Assembly: GCA_963976815.1 (NCBI GenBank)
Contig: CAXBLU010000008.1
Coordinates: 186,001 to 250,000, forward strand
Reading direction: 5' to 3'
DNA: 64,000 nucleotides
From: JAHRVQ01 sp963976815
GTDB taxonomy: Bacteria > Pseudomonadota > Gammaproteobacteria > Pseudomonadales > Azotimanducaceae
Positions 51,198 to 60,112 of this stretch are shown one piece after another. The translations under genes were made by a program, and so were the position numbers. Under the pieces are notes generated by a model. That model worked only from the letters and a program-made list of their open reading frames with translations, did no database searches and was not told where the DNA came from. Positions within the stretch are counted from its first letter, which is position 1, and each line of letters starts with the position of its first letter.

Positions 51198-52172
51198 ATG
51201 AAGCTCCAGCAACTTAGATATATATGGGAAGTCGCGCATCATGATCTCAATGTGTCAGCGACAGCCCAGAGCCTTTACACATCCCAACCGGGTATCAGTA
51301 AGCAGATCCGCCTGCTCGAAGATGAGTTAGGTGTCGAGGTGTTTTCCCGTAGCGGCAAGCACCTGACTCGCATCACCCCGGCCGGTGAGACAATCATTGA
51401 AAAAGCGGGTGAAATTCTTCGTAAAGTAGAAAGCATTAAGCAGGTTGCCCAGGAATTTAGTAACGAAAAGAAAGGCAGCTTGTCTGTAGCGACCACACAC
51501 ACCCAGGCTCGCTACGCGCTTCCAGGTGTTATTGAGAAGTTTATCGATCGTTACCCGGATGTCTCATTGCACATGCACCAGGGTAGTCCCATTCAGATTT
51601 CAGAACTAGCCGCCGATGGCAATGTAGATTTTGCGATAGCAACAGAAGGTCTTGAGCTTTTTAACGATCTGATTATGTTGCCCTGCTATCGGTGGAACCG
51701 CTGTATTGTTGTACCGAAAAATCACCCCTTGGCTCAGATATCCAAAATCACCCTTGAGGATGTGGCTGAGTATCCAATAGTCACCTATGTATTTGGTTTT
51801 ACTGGTCGATCAAAACTAGATGAAGCATTTATGCATCGTGGTCTAGCGCCACGAGTTGTGTTCACCGCAACCGATGCCGACGTGATCAAAACCTACGTCA
51901 GGCTAGGACTTGGCATTGGCATTATTGCCCAGATGGCCTTTGAGGAAGAAGACGACTCTGATCTGGTGTCGATAGATGCCAGCCATCTGTTTGAACAGAG
52001 CACGACAATGATTGGTTGCAGGCGCGGAACCTTCCTGCGGGGTTATATGTATGAGTTTATGGAGCTTTTTGCCCCTCACTTAACTCGTGAGGTAGTTGAA
52101 GCCGCCTACAGCAAAACCAATCGAGCAGAGCTAGAAGAACTGTTCGATAGCATTGAGCTACCTGTTAAGTAA
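51198..52172 (+). CDS. cysB: CysB, LysR-type master regulator of sulfur assimilation
   Basis: This 324-aa LysR regulator closely follows E. coli CysB from MKLQQLRYIWEVAHHDLNVSATAQ through the helix-turn-helix (TSQPGISKQIRLLEDELGVEVF). The sensor domain contains TTHTQARYALP and GSPIQISELAADG, where acetylserine or sulfate binds. It activates cys genes when sulfur is limiting. The nearby cysH (minus strand) is a probable target. Confidence 0.93.
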   Translation: MKLQQLRYIWEVAHHDLNVSATAQSLYTSQPGISKQIRLLEDELGVEVFSRSGKHLTRITPAGETIIEKAGEILRKVESIKQVAQEFSNEKKGSLSVATTHTQARYALPGVIEKFIDRYPDVSLHMHQGSPIQISELAADGNVDFAIATEGLELFNDLIMLPCYRWNRCIVVPKNHPLAQISKITLEDVAEYPIVTYVFGFTGRSKLDEAFMHRGLAPRVVFTATDADVIKTYVRLGLGIGIIAQMAFEEEDDSDLVSIDASHLFEQSTTMIGCRRGTFLRGYMYEFMELFAPHLTREVVEAAYSKTNRAELEELFDSIELPVK

Positions 52173-52230
52173 TCGGGGTTTGCCCGGTTATCAGCGAGTG
52201 AAACGCTAAAGGGAAAGAAGTTCTAACAAA

Positions 52231-52566
52231 CTAGATAAAATCCAGGTCAGGATTATCGTTTAGAATTTCTTTTCCCTCATCCCGTTTCGATTCGGACTTC
52301 CCGAGTATTTCCTTGGCGAATTTAAAATATACGGTGTAAACCTTTCGTTCCCCCTCATCGGTATCCACGACAAAAAAGGGAGCGCGTTGGGCTTTCACTT
52401 CAGCCGCCAATAGAACCCCTGGGGATTGCGGGTCTCTTTCATCGGCGATGATGGTTTCATCAATTCTTGCCATTTGACCCGAGTCGATAAGCCGTTGCTC
52501 AACATCATGGCACTTTTGACAGGGGCTACCATTTGCCAGGATTTTTTTAACAAAAGTGATGTGCAT
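52231..52566 (-). CDS. Thioredoxin-fold protein with CxxC, partner of CysH
   Basis: The 111-aa protein starts MHITFVKKILANGSPCQKCHDVE, with a CQKC redox motif at the usual end of the first beta strand, and has a cis-Pro-like QRAPFFVV later. The ATG at 52566 lies 2 nt after the cysH stop; the longer frame back to 52602 runs into cysH. Position suggests it may supply electrons to the APS reductase, but a generic disulfide reductase role is possible. The C-terminal 30 residues are charged and unordered. Confidence 0.7.
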   Translation of the reverse strand: MHITFVKKILANGSPCQKCHDVEQRLIDSGQMARIDETIIADERDPQSPGVLLAAEVKAQRAPFFVVDTDEGERKVYTVYFKFAKEILGKSESKRDEGKEILNDNPDLDFI

Positions 52567-52568
52567 GC

Positions 52569-53255
52569 TCAGCTGCTCACGTTGATGATGTGTAAACCAC
52601 ATTCCTTTTTAGTTGCTTCTTCCCACCACCATCGGCCGGCGCGTTCATGTTCATTCGGTCGGATAGCCCGGGTACAGGGCTCACAACCTATACTCAAATA
52701 ACCTCGATCGTGAAGCTTATTATAAGGGACATCGTAATCTCTTATATACCGCCAGACATCAGCTGACGACCAGTTTGCGAGCGGATTATATTTTTGTATT
52801 TCATGCTCATCGGTGGAGAAGGCACCATCTCTCTGACTCAGAGGTACATCTGAACGGGTTGGACTCTGGTCTCGCCGTTGGCCCGTAATCCAGGCATCCC
52901 AGTGTGCAAGATGACGTCGTAAGGGATCAATTTTTCGGACGCCACAACACTCTCCATGACCATCTTCATAAAAGCTATATAGACCCTTTTCCTTGACGAG
53001 TTCTGCGACCGCAGCACCATCGGGGCTAATGACATCAATTTCAATGCCATAGTGTTCTCTAACCTGTTCAATAAACTGGTAGGTTTCGGGATGCAGACGG
53101 CCGGTGTCGAGGGAAAAAACATGGACGTTATCCGATAGGTTACAGGCCATATCTATCAGGACAACGTCTTCTGCACCGCTAAAGGAGATAGTCACTCTGT
53201 CGTGAGCCTCGAGGGCTTTTGTAATAACCTCTTGCGGACGCTCTGTCTCTGCCAT
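52569..53255 (-). CDS. cysH: Adenylylsulfate (APS) reductase, CysH family with Fe-S cluster
   Basis: This 228-aa enzyme reduces activated sulfate to sulfite. Four Cys ligands of a [4Fe-4S] cluster are present (Cys103-Cys104 in ECCGVRK, Cys191 and Cys194 in GCEPC), which marks the APS-using rather than the PAPS-using form. The catalytic Cys219 is in KKECGLH. The P-loop-like SFSGAEDVVL lies at residues 24-33. A thioredoxin-like gene follows immediately, and cysB is adjacent. Confidence 0.92.
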   Translation of the reverse strand: MAETERPQEVITKALEAHDRVTISFSGAEDVVLIDMACNLSDNVHVFSLDTGRLHPETYQFIEQVREHYGIEIDVISPDGAAVAELVKEKGLYSFYEDGHGECCGVRKIDPLRRHLAHWDAWITGQRRDQSPTRSDVPLSQRDGAFSTDEHEIQKYNPLANWSSADVWRYIRDYDVPYNKLHDRGYLSIGCEPCTRAIRPNEHERAGRWWWEEATKKECGLHIINVSS

Positions 53256-53415
53256 CTTTTGTACTCTACCGAATCGTTTCAGGGCGCAAGGGTATCAAAC
53301 TGCCAAATTCCTGAGAAAGCTTATTAGGCAATATACAAATAACCATCGGTAATGGTCTTGCTACCATTTCGTTTCCCGTGAAACAATCATCTTTTACTTA
53401 AAATTGGAATCATGA

Positions 53416-54021
53416 ATGGACGTAGTTTGCCTAGACCTCGAAGGGGTCCTTGTCCCTGAAATCTGGATTGCCTTCGCGGAGAAAACCGGGATTGAATCTT
53501 TGAAAGCGACAACCCGCGACATCCCCGATTACAACGTGCTAATGCGACAGCGTTTAGACATCCTGGCAGCACACAACCTCAAGCTGGCGGATATTCAGGA
53601 GGTGATTAGTGGGCTCCAGCCAATGCCTGGGGCTAGAGCGTTTCTAGACAGTTTGCGCGAGAGTTATCAGGTCATTATTTTATCAGACACTTTTTATGAG
53701 TTTGCGAAGCCACTTATGGCTCAGCTCAATCTCCCAACCTTGTTTTGCCACAAGCTAATTATTGACAAATCCGGAGCTGTTATAGATTACAAGCTACGCC
53801 AGGAGGACCCAAAACGGGCCTCGGTTAAAGCTCTACATAGCCTTCAGTTCAAAGTTTATGCGGCAGGGGACTCCTATAACGATACCTCCATGCTGGGTGA
53901 GGCGGACGCCGGTTTTCTATTTCGCGCACCGGCTAACGTTATTGAGGAATTCCCTCAATACCCAGTTACCAACGACTTTTCTGAGCTGCGCCAATTGTTC
54001 GATAAAGCGGCTGCTGGGTAA
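53416..54021 (+). CDS. thrH: ThrH, phosphoserine phosphatase/homoserine phosphotransferase
   Basis: This 201-aa HAD enzyme has Asp7 and Glu9 in LDLEGVLVPE, the ThrH-specific variant of DxD motif I, plus ILSDTFYEF and the metal-site AAGDSYNDTSML. ThrH dephosphorylates phosphoserine and can pass the phosphate to homoserine. With SerC at 32847 it could complete serine synthesis, and its homoserine link parallels MetA. It stands alone between cysH and prpB. Confidence 0.9.
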   Translation: MDVVCLDLEGVLVPEIWIAFAEKTGIESLKATTRDIPDYNVLMRQRLDILAAHNLKLADIQEVISGLQPMPGARAFLDSLRESYQVIILSDTFYEFAKPLMAQLNLPTLFCHKLIIDKSGAVIDYKLRQEDPKRASVKALHSLQFKVYAAGDSYNDTSMLGEADAGFLFRAPANVIEEFPQYPVTNDFSELRQLFDKAAAG

Positions 54022-54137
54022 CGCTTCTATTCCGGGAAAGGATGGCGGCGATTCCTTTTATTGAGGCACCCAAACAGATATTCAGAACCGAACATTTGAT
54101 ATACTCCGGACCGACGAACAATGACCAGGGAATGACT

Positions 54138-55019
54138 ATGGCAAGTGCCGGAAAGAACCTCAGAGAAGCAATTCAAGCGGAAAAACCACTCCAGGTGGTA
54201 GGCACAATCAATGCCTATTCCGCAATCATGGCGGAATCTGTCGGATTCAAAGCGATTTACCTATCGGGTGCCGGGGTTGCAAACGCCTCGTTCGGCCTAC
54301 CTGACCTTGGTATGACCTCCCTCAACGATGTATTGGAAGACGTGCGTAGGATCACCTCTGCATCATCCTTACCACTTTTAGTTGATATCGATACTGGGTG
54401 GGGCGGCGCTTTTAATATCAGTAGAACCGTTAAGGAAATGATCAAAGCTGGAGCTGCAGGTGTTCATATTGAAGACCAGGTTGCCCAGAAGCGCTGTGGC
54501 CATCGACCGAATAAAGAGATTGTCAGTCGGGAAGAAATGACCGATCGGATTAAGGCTGCAGTGGATGCTAAAACCGACCCGGATTTTGTCATTATGGCCA
54601 GAACTGATGCGCTATCGGTTGTTGGTTTGGAAGAAGTCCTGATTCGAGTCAAAGAATTTGAAGCCGCCGGCGCTGACGCTATATTTGCAGAAGCCATGAC
54701 GGACCTTGAGATGTACCAGCAGGTTGTTGCTGCCGTTTCAATCCCGGTTCTGGCAAACATCACTGAGTTTGGCTCAACTCCAGGCTATACCACGCAACAG
54801 CTTGGTTCTGTCGGAATTTCTATGGCGCTGTATCCTTTGTCGGCTTTTCGAGCAATGAATAAGGCAGCGTTAAACGTCTTCAAAACCCTGAGAGAAAAGG
54901 GCACCCAGGAAAGTGTGATCGACACGATGCAAACCAGGGTAGAGCTATACGAATTTCTTGGCTACCACGATTACGAACAAAAACTTGATGAACTGTTTGC
55001 CAACGATGGCACCAATTAA
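54138..55019 (+). CDS. prpB: 2-Methylisocitrate lyase
   Basis: This 293-aa enzyme splits 2-methylisocitrate into pyruvate and succinate in propionate breakdown. The active-site KRCGH loop has Cys120; DIDTGWGG, HIEDQ and ARTDAL are the other family segments. ATG 54138 is favoured because AGGGA lies 6 nt upstream; the frame is open back to 54042, and ATG 54132 is too close to that site. Length equals E. coli PrpB. prpC follows 23 nt later. Confidence 0.93.
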   Translation: MASAGKNLREAIQAEKPLQVVGTINAYSAIMAESVGFKAIYLSGAGVANASFGLPDLGMTSLNDVLEDVRRITSASSLPLLVDIDTGWGGAFNISRTVKEMIKAGAAGVHIEDQVAQKRCGHRPNKEIVSREEMTDRIKAAVDAKTDPDFVIMARTDALSVVGLEEVLIRVKEFEAAGADAIFAEAMTDLEMYQQVVAAVSIPVLANITEFGSTPGYTTQQLGSVGISMALYPLSAFRAMNKAALNVFKTLREKGTQESVIDTMQTRVELYEFLGYHDYEQKLDELFANDGTN

Positions 55020-55042
55020 TAAAAACCTGAGAGGATACACAT

Positions 55043-56170
55043 ATGGTTGAGAAGAAATTAGGTGGCGCGGGCCTCCGTGGCCAGTCTGCGGGTGAAACTG
55101 CGCTCTGCACGGTAGGTAAAGAAGGCTCTGGCCTTACCTACAGAGGCTATGGCATAGATGACCTTGCAGCGAATGCGACTTTTGAAGAAGTTGCCTACAT
55201 GTTGCTTTATGGAGAATTGCCCACCCAGGAGCAGCTGACAGCCTATACGGCCCGGGTCACAGGCATGCGAGATCTGCCGGATTCCTTAAAAACGGTTCTT
55301 GAGCTGATTCCTAAAGAAACCCATCCGATGGACGTGATGCGTACGGGTGCCTCTATGCTGGGTAACCTGGAACCGGAAAACAGCTTTGACGACCAGCATG
55401 ATGCTGCGGACCGCCTGCTAGGCGCTTTGCCAGCGATTATTTGCTACTGGTATCGCTACAGCCATGACGGTGTGAAGATCGATATGAATACCGGTGAGGC
55501 AACGATTGGCGGACATTTCCTAAAAATGCTCACCGGCGAATCACCCTCACAGGTGCACAGAGATGTCATGAACTGTTCTCTGATTTTGTATGCAGAACAT
55601 GAATTCAACGCCAGCACCTTCACCGCTCGCGTCTGTGCTGCGACACTTTCTGATATGTATTCCTGCGTGACCGGCGCAATCGGATCTCTCCGTGGACCAC
55701 TACATGGTGGCGCTAATGAGGCGGCAATGGAACTGATCGAAAAGTTCACAACCCCCGATGAAGCGGTTTCAGGTATCAAAGACATGCTTGCGAGCAAGTC
55801 CACGATCATGGGTTTTGGTCATGCAATCTACCGTACCCACGATCCCCGTAATGACATCATCAAAGAATGGTCTGAGAAATTGGCTAAGGAAAACGGCGAC
55901 ACCAACCTATTTGATATCTCTGTGGCTGTTGCCAAGACCATGTGGGACGAAAAAGCGCTATTTCCAAATGCAGACTTCTTCCATGCATCGGCCTATAACT
56001 ACATGGGGATTCCGACCAAGATATTCACACCTATATTTGTGATGTCCCGTTTAACGGGCTGGGCAGCCCATGTGATGGAGCAGCGATCCAACAATCGTTT
56101 GATTCGTCCTAGTGCAGACTATGTCGGACCAGATAATCGCGCCTACACGCCGATTTCAGAGAGGGGTTAA
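55043..56170 (+). CDS. prpC: 2-Methylcitrate synthase
   Basis: This 375-aa citrate-synthase-fold enzyme condenses propionyl-CoA with oxaloacetate. LRGPLHGGANEAAM and MGFGHAIYRTHDPR hold the catalytic His residues, and the Asp lies in the final third. It starts with a GAGAGG ribosome site. It forms an operon with prpB; prpD or acnD/prpF and a PrpR regulator do not follow, so the methylcitrate dehydration steps must be encoded elsewhere. Convergent with the transglycosylase gene (4-nt overlap). Confidence 0.92.
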   Translation: MVEKKLGGAGLRGQSAGETALCTVGKEGSGLTYRGYGIDDLAANATFEEVAYMLLYGELPTQEQLTAYTARVTGMRDLPDSLKTVLELIPKETHPMDVMRTGASMLGNLEPENSFDDQHDAADRLLGALPAIICYWYRYSHDGVKIDMNTGEATIGGHFLKMLTGESPSQVHRDVMNCSLILYAEHEFNASTFTARVCAATLSDMYSCVTGAIGSLRGPLHGGANEAAMELIEKFTTPDEAVSGIKDMLASKSTIMGFGHAIYRTHDPRNDIIKEWSEKLAKENGDTNLFDISVAVAKTMWDEKALFPNADFFHASAYNYMGIPTKIFTPIFVMSRLTGWAAHVMEQRSNNRLIRPSADYVGPDNRAYTPISERG

Positions 56171-56832
56171 TCGCTACTGCCGTCACGATAACGACGTATC
56201 TCAGCGTGGGCTTTGAGCACTTTGCCCACGTAACGCTGGGTCTCGGGAAAGGGCGGAATGCCCTTGTAGCGCGTTACGGCAGTCGATCCTGCATTATAGG
56301 CAGCCAGTACTAAAGGCAGTTCGCCTTCATAACGATCGATCAGATCCCGTAGATGGGCAACACCGCCATGGATATTCTGGCGAGGATTAAACCGGTTGGT
56401 CACCTTATAGTGCTGCGCGGTCTTGTACATGAGTTGCATAAGGCCCGTTGCTCCAGCTTTTGATACCGCATTCGGGTCAAAATCAGATTCAACCTTGATG
56501 ACCGCTTCAATTAATGCCGCATCAACCTTGTAACGCTTACTCGCGGAATGAATATAAGCCCGAAAAGTATCTGGTCCGCCTAATTTCACCGCTGCGGAGT
56601 TGGAACTACTGGCAATAAGGTGGCCTGCATCAACAAGGCTATCTCGCTTGGCAACAAGATCATAGTCAGCGGAGGCGTGAGGTGGTCTATCGGTGATCAA
56701 ACGCTCGCCGTTGGGACCCTGATAGATATAGATTTCCGCCGCCACTGGCGAAGACAGCAGCATCATTAGTACCACCGACTGGCATAAAATTGCCGCTAAC
56801 AATTTGATTCGAATGTTAAAGGGACGCTCCAA
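56167..56832 (-). CDS. Periplasmic lytic transglycosylase with N-terminal DUF4124-like segment
   Basis: This 221-aa protein has a signal peptide (cleavage near PVAAEI), then a DUF4124-like beta segment (IYIYQGPNGERLITDRP). The SLT/lysozyme-like domain follows, with catalytic Glu115 in VIKVESDFDPNAVS, then GATGLMQLM and LAAYNAGSTAV. It cleaves peptidoglycan to 1,6-anhydromuropeptides. Tail RRYRDGSSD is basic then acidic. Stand-alone gene, divergent from rraA. Confidence 0.9.
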   Translation of the reverse strand: MERPFNIRIKLLAAILCQSVVLMMLLSSPVAAEIYIYQGPNGERLITDRPPHASADYDLVAKRDSLVDAGHLIASSSNSAAVKLGGPDTFRAYIHSASKRYKVDAALIEAVIKVESDFDPNAVSKAGATGLMQLMYKTAQHYKVTNRFNPRQNIHGGVAHLRDLIDRYEGELPLVLAAYNAGSTAVTRYKGIPPFPETQRYVGKVLKAHAEIRRYRDGSSD

Positions 56833-56939
56833 ACACGAGATGCTACCTTTTAGTGAAGCTCATCATGACGTAAACGTCAAAAATTCGCTGCTATTTTTGC
56901 AACAGTGTGACAAAAATACCTCAACCCAGGAGACCAGAA

Positions 56940-57419
56940 ATGGACATCATTTTACCTGATCTTTGCGATGACCACCCCGACCTTGTTCGTGTACTCGAAC
57001 CCATGTTTGCCAATTTTGGCGGTATTGATGCGTTTGGTGGTGAGATTGATACCATCAAATGCCATGAGGACAATTCTCTGGTTGCCGATGCGGTGGCGGA
57101 ACCTGGAGCAGGGAAGGTCCTGGTGGTGGACGGTGGTGGTTCGCTGCGCTGCGGGCTTTTAGGTGACAATCTTGCACTCAAGGCCGTTGAAAATGGCTGG
57201 CGGGGCATTGTTGTCTACGGTTGTATTCGCGATGTCGATATTATTGGCCAGCTAGAATTGGGGGTTCAGGCCCTGGCGATTCACCCAATGAAAAGTACCA
57301 AACGCGGCATTGGCCTCAGAGGAGAGATACTTAAAATTGGTGGCGTTGATGTTATACCCGGCGAATACCTATATGCCGATAATAACGGGGTTTTGGTCTC
57401 GGCAAAGGCCCTTCTTTGA
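56940..57419 (+). CDS. rraA: RraA family protein (RNase E activity regulator)
   Basis: The 159-aa protein matches RraA: LPDLCDDHPDLVRVLEP at the N-terminus, the loop GKVLVVDGGGSLRCGLLGDNLA, VVYGCIRDV and a C-terminal PGEYLYADNNGVLV. RraA inhibits RNase E; some family members are 4-hydroxy-4-methyl-2-oxoglutarate aldolases, and the GD..R motif needed for that is partly present, so both roles are possible. ATG 56940 has GGAG upstream; the GTG at 56907 is less likely. Confidence 0.88.
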   Translation: MDIILPDLCDDHPDLVRVLEPMFANFGGIDAFGGEIDTIKCHEDNSLVADAVAEPGAGKVLVVDGGGSLRCGLLGDNLALKAVENGWRGIVVYGCIRDVDIIGQLELGVQALAIHPMKSTKRGIGLRGEILKIGGVDVIPGEYLYADNNGVLVSAKALL

Positions 57420-57530
57420 AAGAGGGGCCTGAAGTGGGGACTAAAGTCGGAGACTAAAGTAGGTGCCGGAATCAGTGGGCTGAGCAATGGTCAAACGACA
57501 GATCTCCACCACCAAGCGTAAACGTCGTGC

Positions 57531-59012
57531 CTAAATCTTGATTTGGCGGAGGTTTGGATCCTGTAAACCACTTTCCCATGCGGCACGAAACTGACGCCGC
57601 AGGCGGTTACATTCGGTAATATCCTTGAAGTTTGCGCTCCCCTCATAGTTCTCATAGTCCTGTCGATAAATGACCCCGGCGCCATCGACTAGAACAAACT
57701 CGTAGTTTGTATGGCGCAGTTCCGGATGCACAATGCGAATCCCGATGGATGACGGCAGCCGTCTCGCGATCTCAAGCAGAGCATGGCCATTTTTCACCAC
57801 GCGATGAGAATCGTAGAGGAGTATCTCAATTTTTGTGTATTTGTTTCGCCTCGCAAGGGCAGAGAAGATCTCATAGAGTTCAACGTTGTCGAATAACTTA
57901 TGATCCAGCATCGGAGACAGAAGCTGAATCGATTGTCTGGCCTGGCCACACATGGCTATTATAATCCGCCGGAACTCTTCTTCCCGCCGCAACAATAAGA
58001 ATGCTGCAGTTTCCCCCAATTTATACCCTGAATTGCCACTGTCGTAAGGGTCTCCCTGCTGGCTAATTCGTTCAGGGATCAGAGGCTCTGCATATTCAAT
58101 TTGTTTAGAGTATCGCTGGTGTTCGCGACCCTGGACATCAAAAGGCGCACCATCTGATTCAAAACCTGCCTGACGCACAAAGCCGTCCAGGGCGCTAAAA
58201 GCTTCTATTTGGACACTCATCAAACCAAAGCGCTGGGCTTTTGCAATTGCGGCTTCGACCAGAGCCTGGCCTACACCTCGACCTCGAAAATCAGAGTCTA
58301 CCGCCAGCCGGGATATATTGCCCTCGAGATCCAGTCGAACCACGCCAATTGTTTGTTTGTTCAGTTGAGTGCGAAAATGAATGTTCAATTCATCTCCAGC
58401 GTCTTCAATCAAGTCGCTGGCAAATCCTAGTTCGGAGACCAGGACGCTTTTTCGCAGGGATCGAATTAACTTTCGTCCGCTGGTCCAGGATACCTCAGCT
58501 GTATCGTAGTCCCTGAGGCCCACTTCAGGTACAGCGCCTGTAATCAGCTTACGCTGGACGTGGTCCGATAGAGGTTCAAGCACCTGTTCCATTCGAAAAT
58601 GCTGAATGCCGGCTTCCTCGAACTCATCACCCACGGCTTCAAAGCCTGATTTTTGGTAGAAGCCAAGGGCGTGGCTCTGGGCATTCAAAAATACACTGGG
58701 AAAGCCTAGCTGTCTGGCTTTCTCGACCGCATGTTCAAGCATCGCGCGTCCAACTTTCAAGCCCCTAAACTCTGCCAGGACCGCCATTCGGCCAATTTGT
58801 CCCGATGGCAGCAAGCGTGCCGTGCCAATAGGCCGACCTTCTAAATCCGTCGCAAGCCAATGCCAGGCATCCTCGTCCAGGCCATCCCATTCTTCTTCCT
58901 GGGGCACTTTCTGTTCGACAATAAACACCAGGCGGCGAAGGTTCGACAATACATTCCGGTCCGATACCCAGGAGGCCTCCCGGAGGTCAAATTGTCTAAT
59001 CTCCAGGGTCAT
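57531..59012 (-). CDS. Tandem GNAT acetyltransferase with uncharacterised C-terminal domain
   Basis: This 493-aa protein has two complete GNAT folds. The first (about 1-145, GRMAVLAEFRGLKVGRAMLEHAV) is ElaA-like. The second (about 165-305) has SRLAVDSDFRGRGVGQALVEAAIAKAQ. Residues about 330-493 form a third domain (RRIIIAMCGQARQSIQLLSPMLD, ILLYDSHRVV, FVLVDGAGVIYRQDYENY) that resembles one half of a phospholipase D-like fold without an HKD motif; it is usually encoded as a separate gene, as far as I recall. It overlaps roxA by 4 nt. Confidence 0.8.
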   Translation of the reverse strand: MTLEIRQFDLREASWVSDRNVLSNLRRLVFIVEQKVPQEEEWDGLDEDAWHWLATDLEGRPIGTARLLPSGQIGRMAVLAEFRGLKVGRAMLEHAVEKARQLGFPSVFLNAQSHALGFYQKSGFEAVGDEFEEAGIQHFRMEQVLEPLSDHVQRKLITGAVPEVGLRDYDTAEVSWTSGRKLIRSLRKSVLVSELGFASDLIEDAGDELNIHFRTQLNKQTIGVVRLDLEGNISRLAVDSDFRGRGVGQALVEAAIAKAQRFGLMSVQIEAFSALDGFVRQAGFESDGAPFDVQGREHQRYSKQIEYAEPLIPERISQQGDPYDSGNSGYKLGETAAFLLLRREEEFRRIIIAMCGQARQSIQLLSPMLDHKLFDNVELYEIFSALARRNKYTKIEILLYDSHRVVKNGHALLEIARRLPSSIGIRIVHPELRHTNYEFVLVDGAGVIYRQDYENYEGSANFKDITECNRLRRQFRAAWESGLQDPNLRQIKI

Positions 59013-60112
59013 AGAGGAGGAAACCCGGCCAATGCCCCCGACTCAGCTAAGTACATAAGCACATCAATGTCGTCTCCGAGCTGGTTTACTGCGACCGAAC
59101 GCTGCTGTTGCAACTCAAGTAACCAGGGGACTTTTCGCCCGAGATGCAGGGCCTCGCCGTTCACAAATAGGGTGTCAGCCTGGAGTGCAATTCTGGCGGG
59201 TAGCTCAAGTGTCAGGCTGGTTCTGGATGCTAGCCAGCTGGAAATAATCCCGGGGTCGATTTCAGATTCTGGATAATGAAGCAACTCCGGATCCCTGGGT
59301 TCGGTCATATAGCAGCCGTACCACCGATTCATGATATTGGGTTGAGTCAGTGCCCTGGATAAGGTGCTGCCCAGGTTGGCGACCTCAAGGGGATCTATCT
59401 CTGTACCCAGAAGCTGGTCATTGAGGCTTGCGCCTTCACCGCCTTCAAGAATCAGCATATCCGCTATGTAAGAGGCCATTTCACTTAAGAGTGGATTGCG
59501 AATTCCAACCGAGAGGGTAATGCTGTCATCCGAGGCGATGCCATGATGTCCAACCCCAGGGGGGATATAGAGTACGTCTCCCGGGTGCTGCTGAAGGAAA
59601 TGAGTCGCCTCAAATTGCTCCAGTAGCCGAATATCTGCCTCCTGGGATAACTCAGACGCAGTGTGCCCGCCGTCGTCTAGAGACCAGGATTTATGTCCCC
59701 TTATTTGGACCAAAAACACATCATACTGATCAAAGTGGGCGCCGCAGTTGCCCCCTTTATTTGCGGCTGTCGCCATGACATCCTCGATTCGCCAGCGAGG
59801 CAAAAATGAAAATTCACGACTCAGCCACTCAGATACTGCCGGTATAAAGGATTCGAGGTTCTGGACCATCAGCATTTGACCCGCCCCCAATGCTTCTTGA
59901 TTGGCGGTTTCGAAGGGACCCAAAGTCAAATTAAAGTGTTCGTCAATCTGTTCAAGAACCCTGGATTCAACCCTGTCGTCGCTCGCTAAGCCGTAGAGGG
60001 TTTGCAGCGTGATGTCCTTAAGCAGGTCAATATTGACCTTCCCAGGTGACGTCGCATGCTTTCTCCAGCTTTCGGCCTGGAAGGCATTGAAGTTTGTCAG
60101 CCAACTAGTCAC
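59009..60112 (-). CDS. roxA: RoxA-type 50S ribosomal protein L16 arginine 3-hydroxylase
   Basis: This 367-aa JmjC-type Fe(II)/2-oxoglutarate oxygenase resembles E. coli YcfD/RoxA. His126 and Asp128 (GAHFDQYDVFLVQ) plus a distal His in PPGVGHHG bind iron, and PGDVLYIPPG is typical. RoxA hydroxylates Arg81 of L16 and affects translation. The start is GTG, 8 nt inside the end of purB. A winged-helix-like C-terminal part (after about residue 260) fits the family. Confidence 0.88.
   Translation of the reverse strand: MTSWLTNFNAFQAESWRKHATSPGKVNIDLLKDITLQTLYGLASDDRVESRVLEQIDEHFNLTLGPFETANQEALGAGQMLMVQNLESFIPAVSEWLSREFSFLPRWRIEDVMATAANKGGNCGAHFDQYDVFLVQIRGHKSWSLDDGGHTASELSQEADIRLLEQFEATHFLQQHPGDVLYIPPGVGHHGIASDDSITLSVGIRNPLLSEMASYIADMLILEGGEGASLNDQLLGTEIDPLEVANLGSTLSRALTQPNIMNRWYGCYMTEPRDPELLHYPESEIDPGIISSWLASRTSLTLELPARIALQADTLFVNGEALHLGRKVPWLLELQQQRSVAVNQLGDDIDVLMYLAESGALAGFPPL

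Noticed and set aside
57487..57534. 15-codon Lys/Arg-rich ORF after rraA
   Set aside because: Too short, weak ribosome site, and it overlaps the end of the GNAT gene on the other strand.
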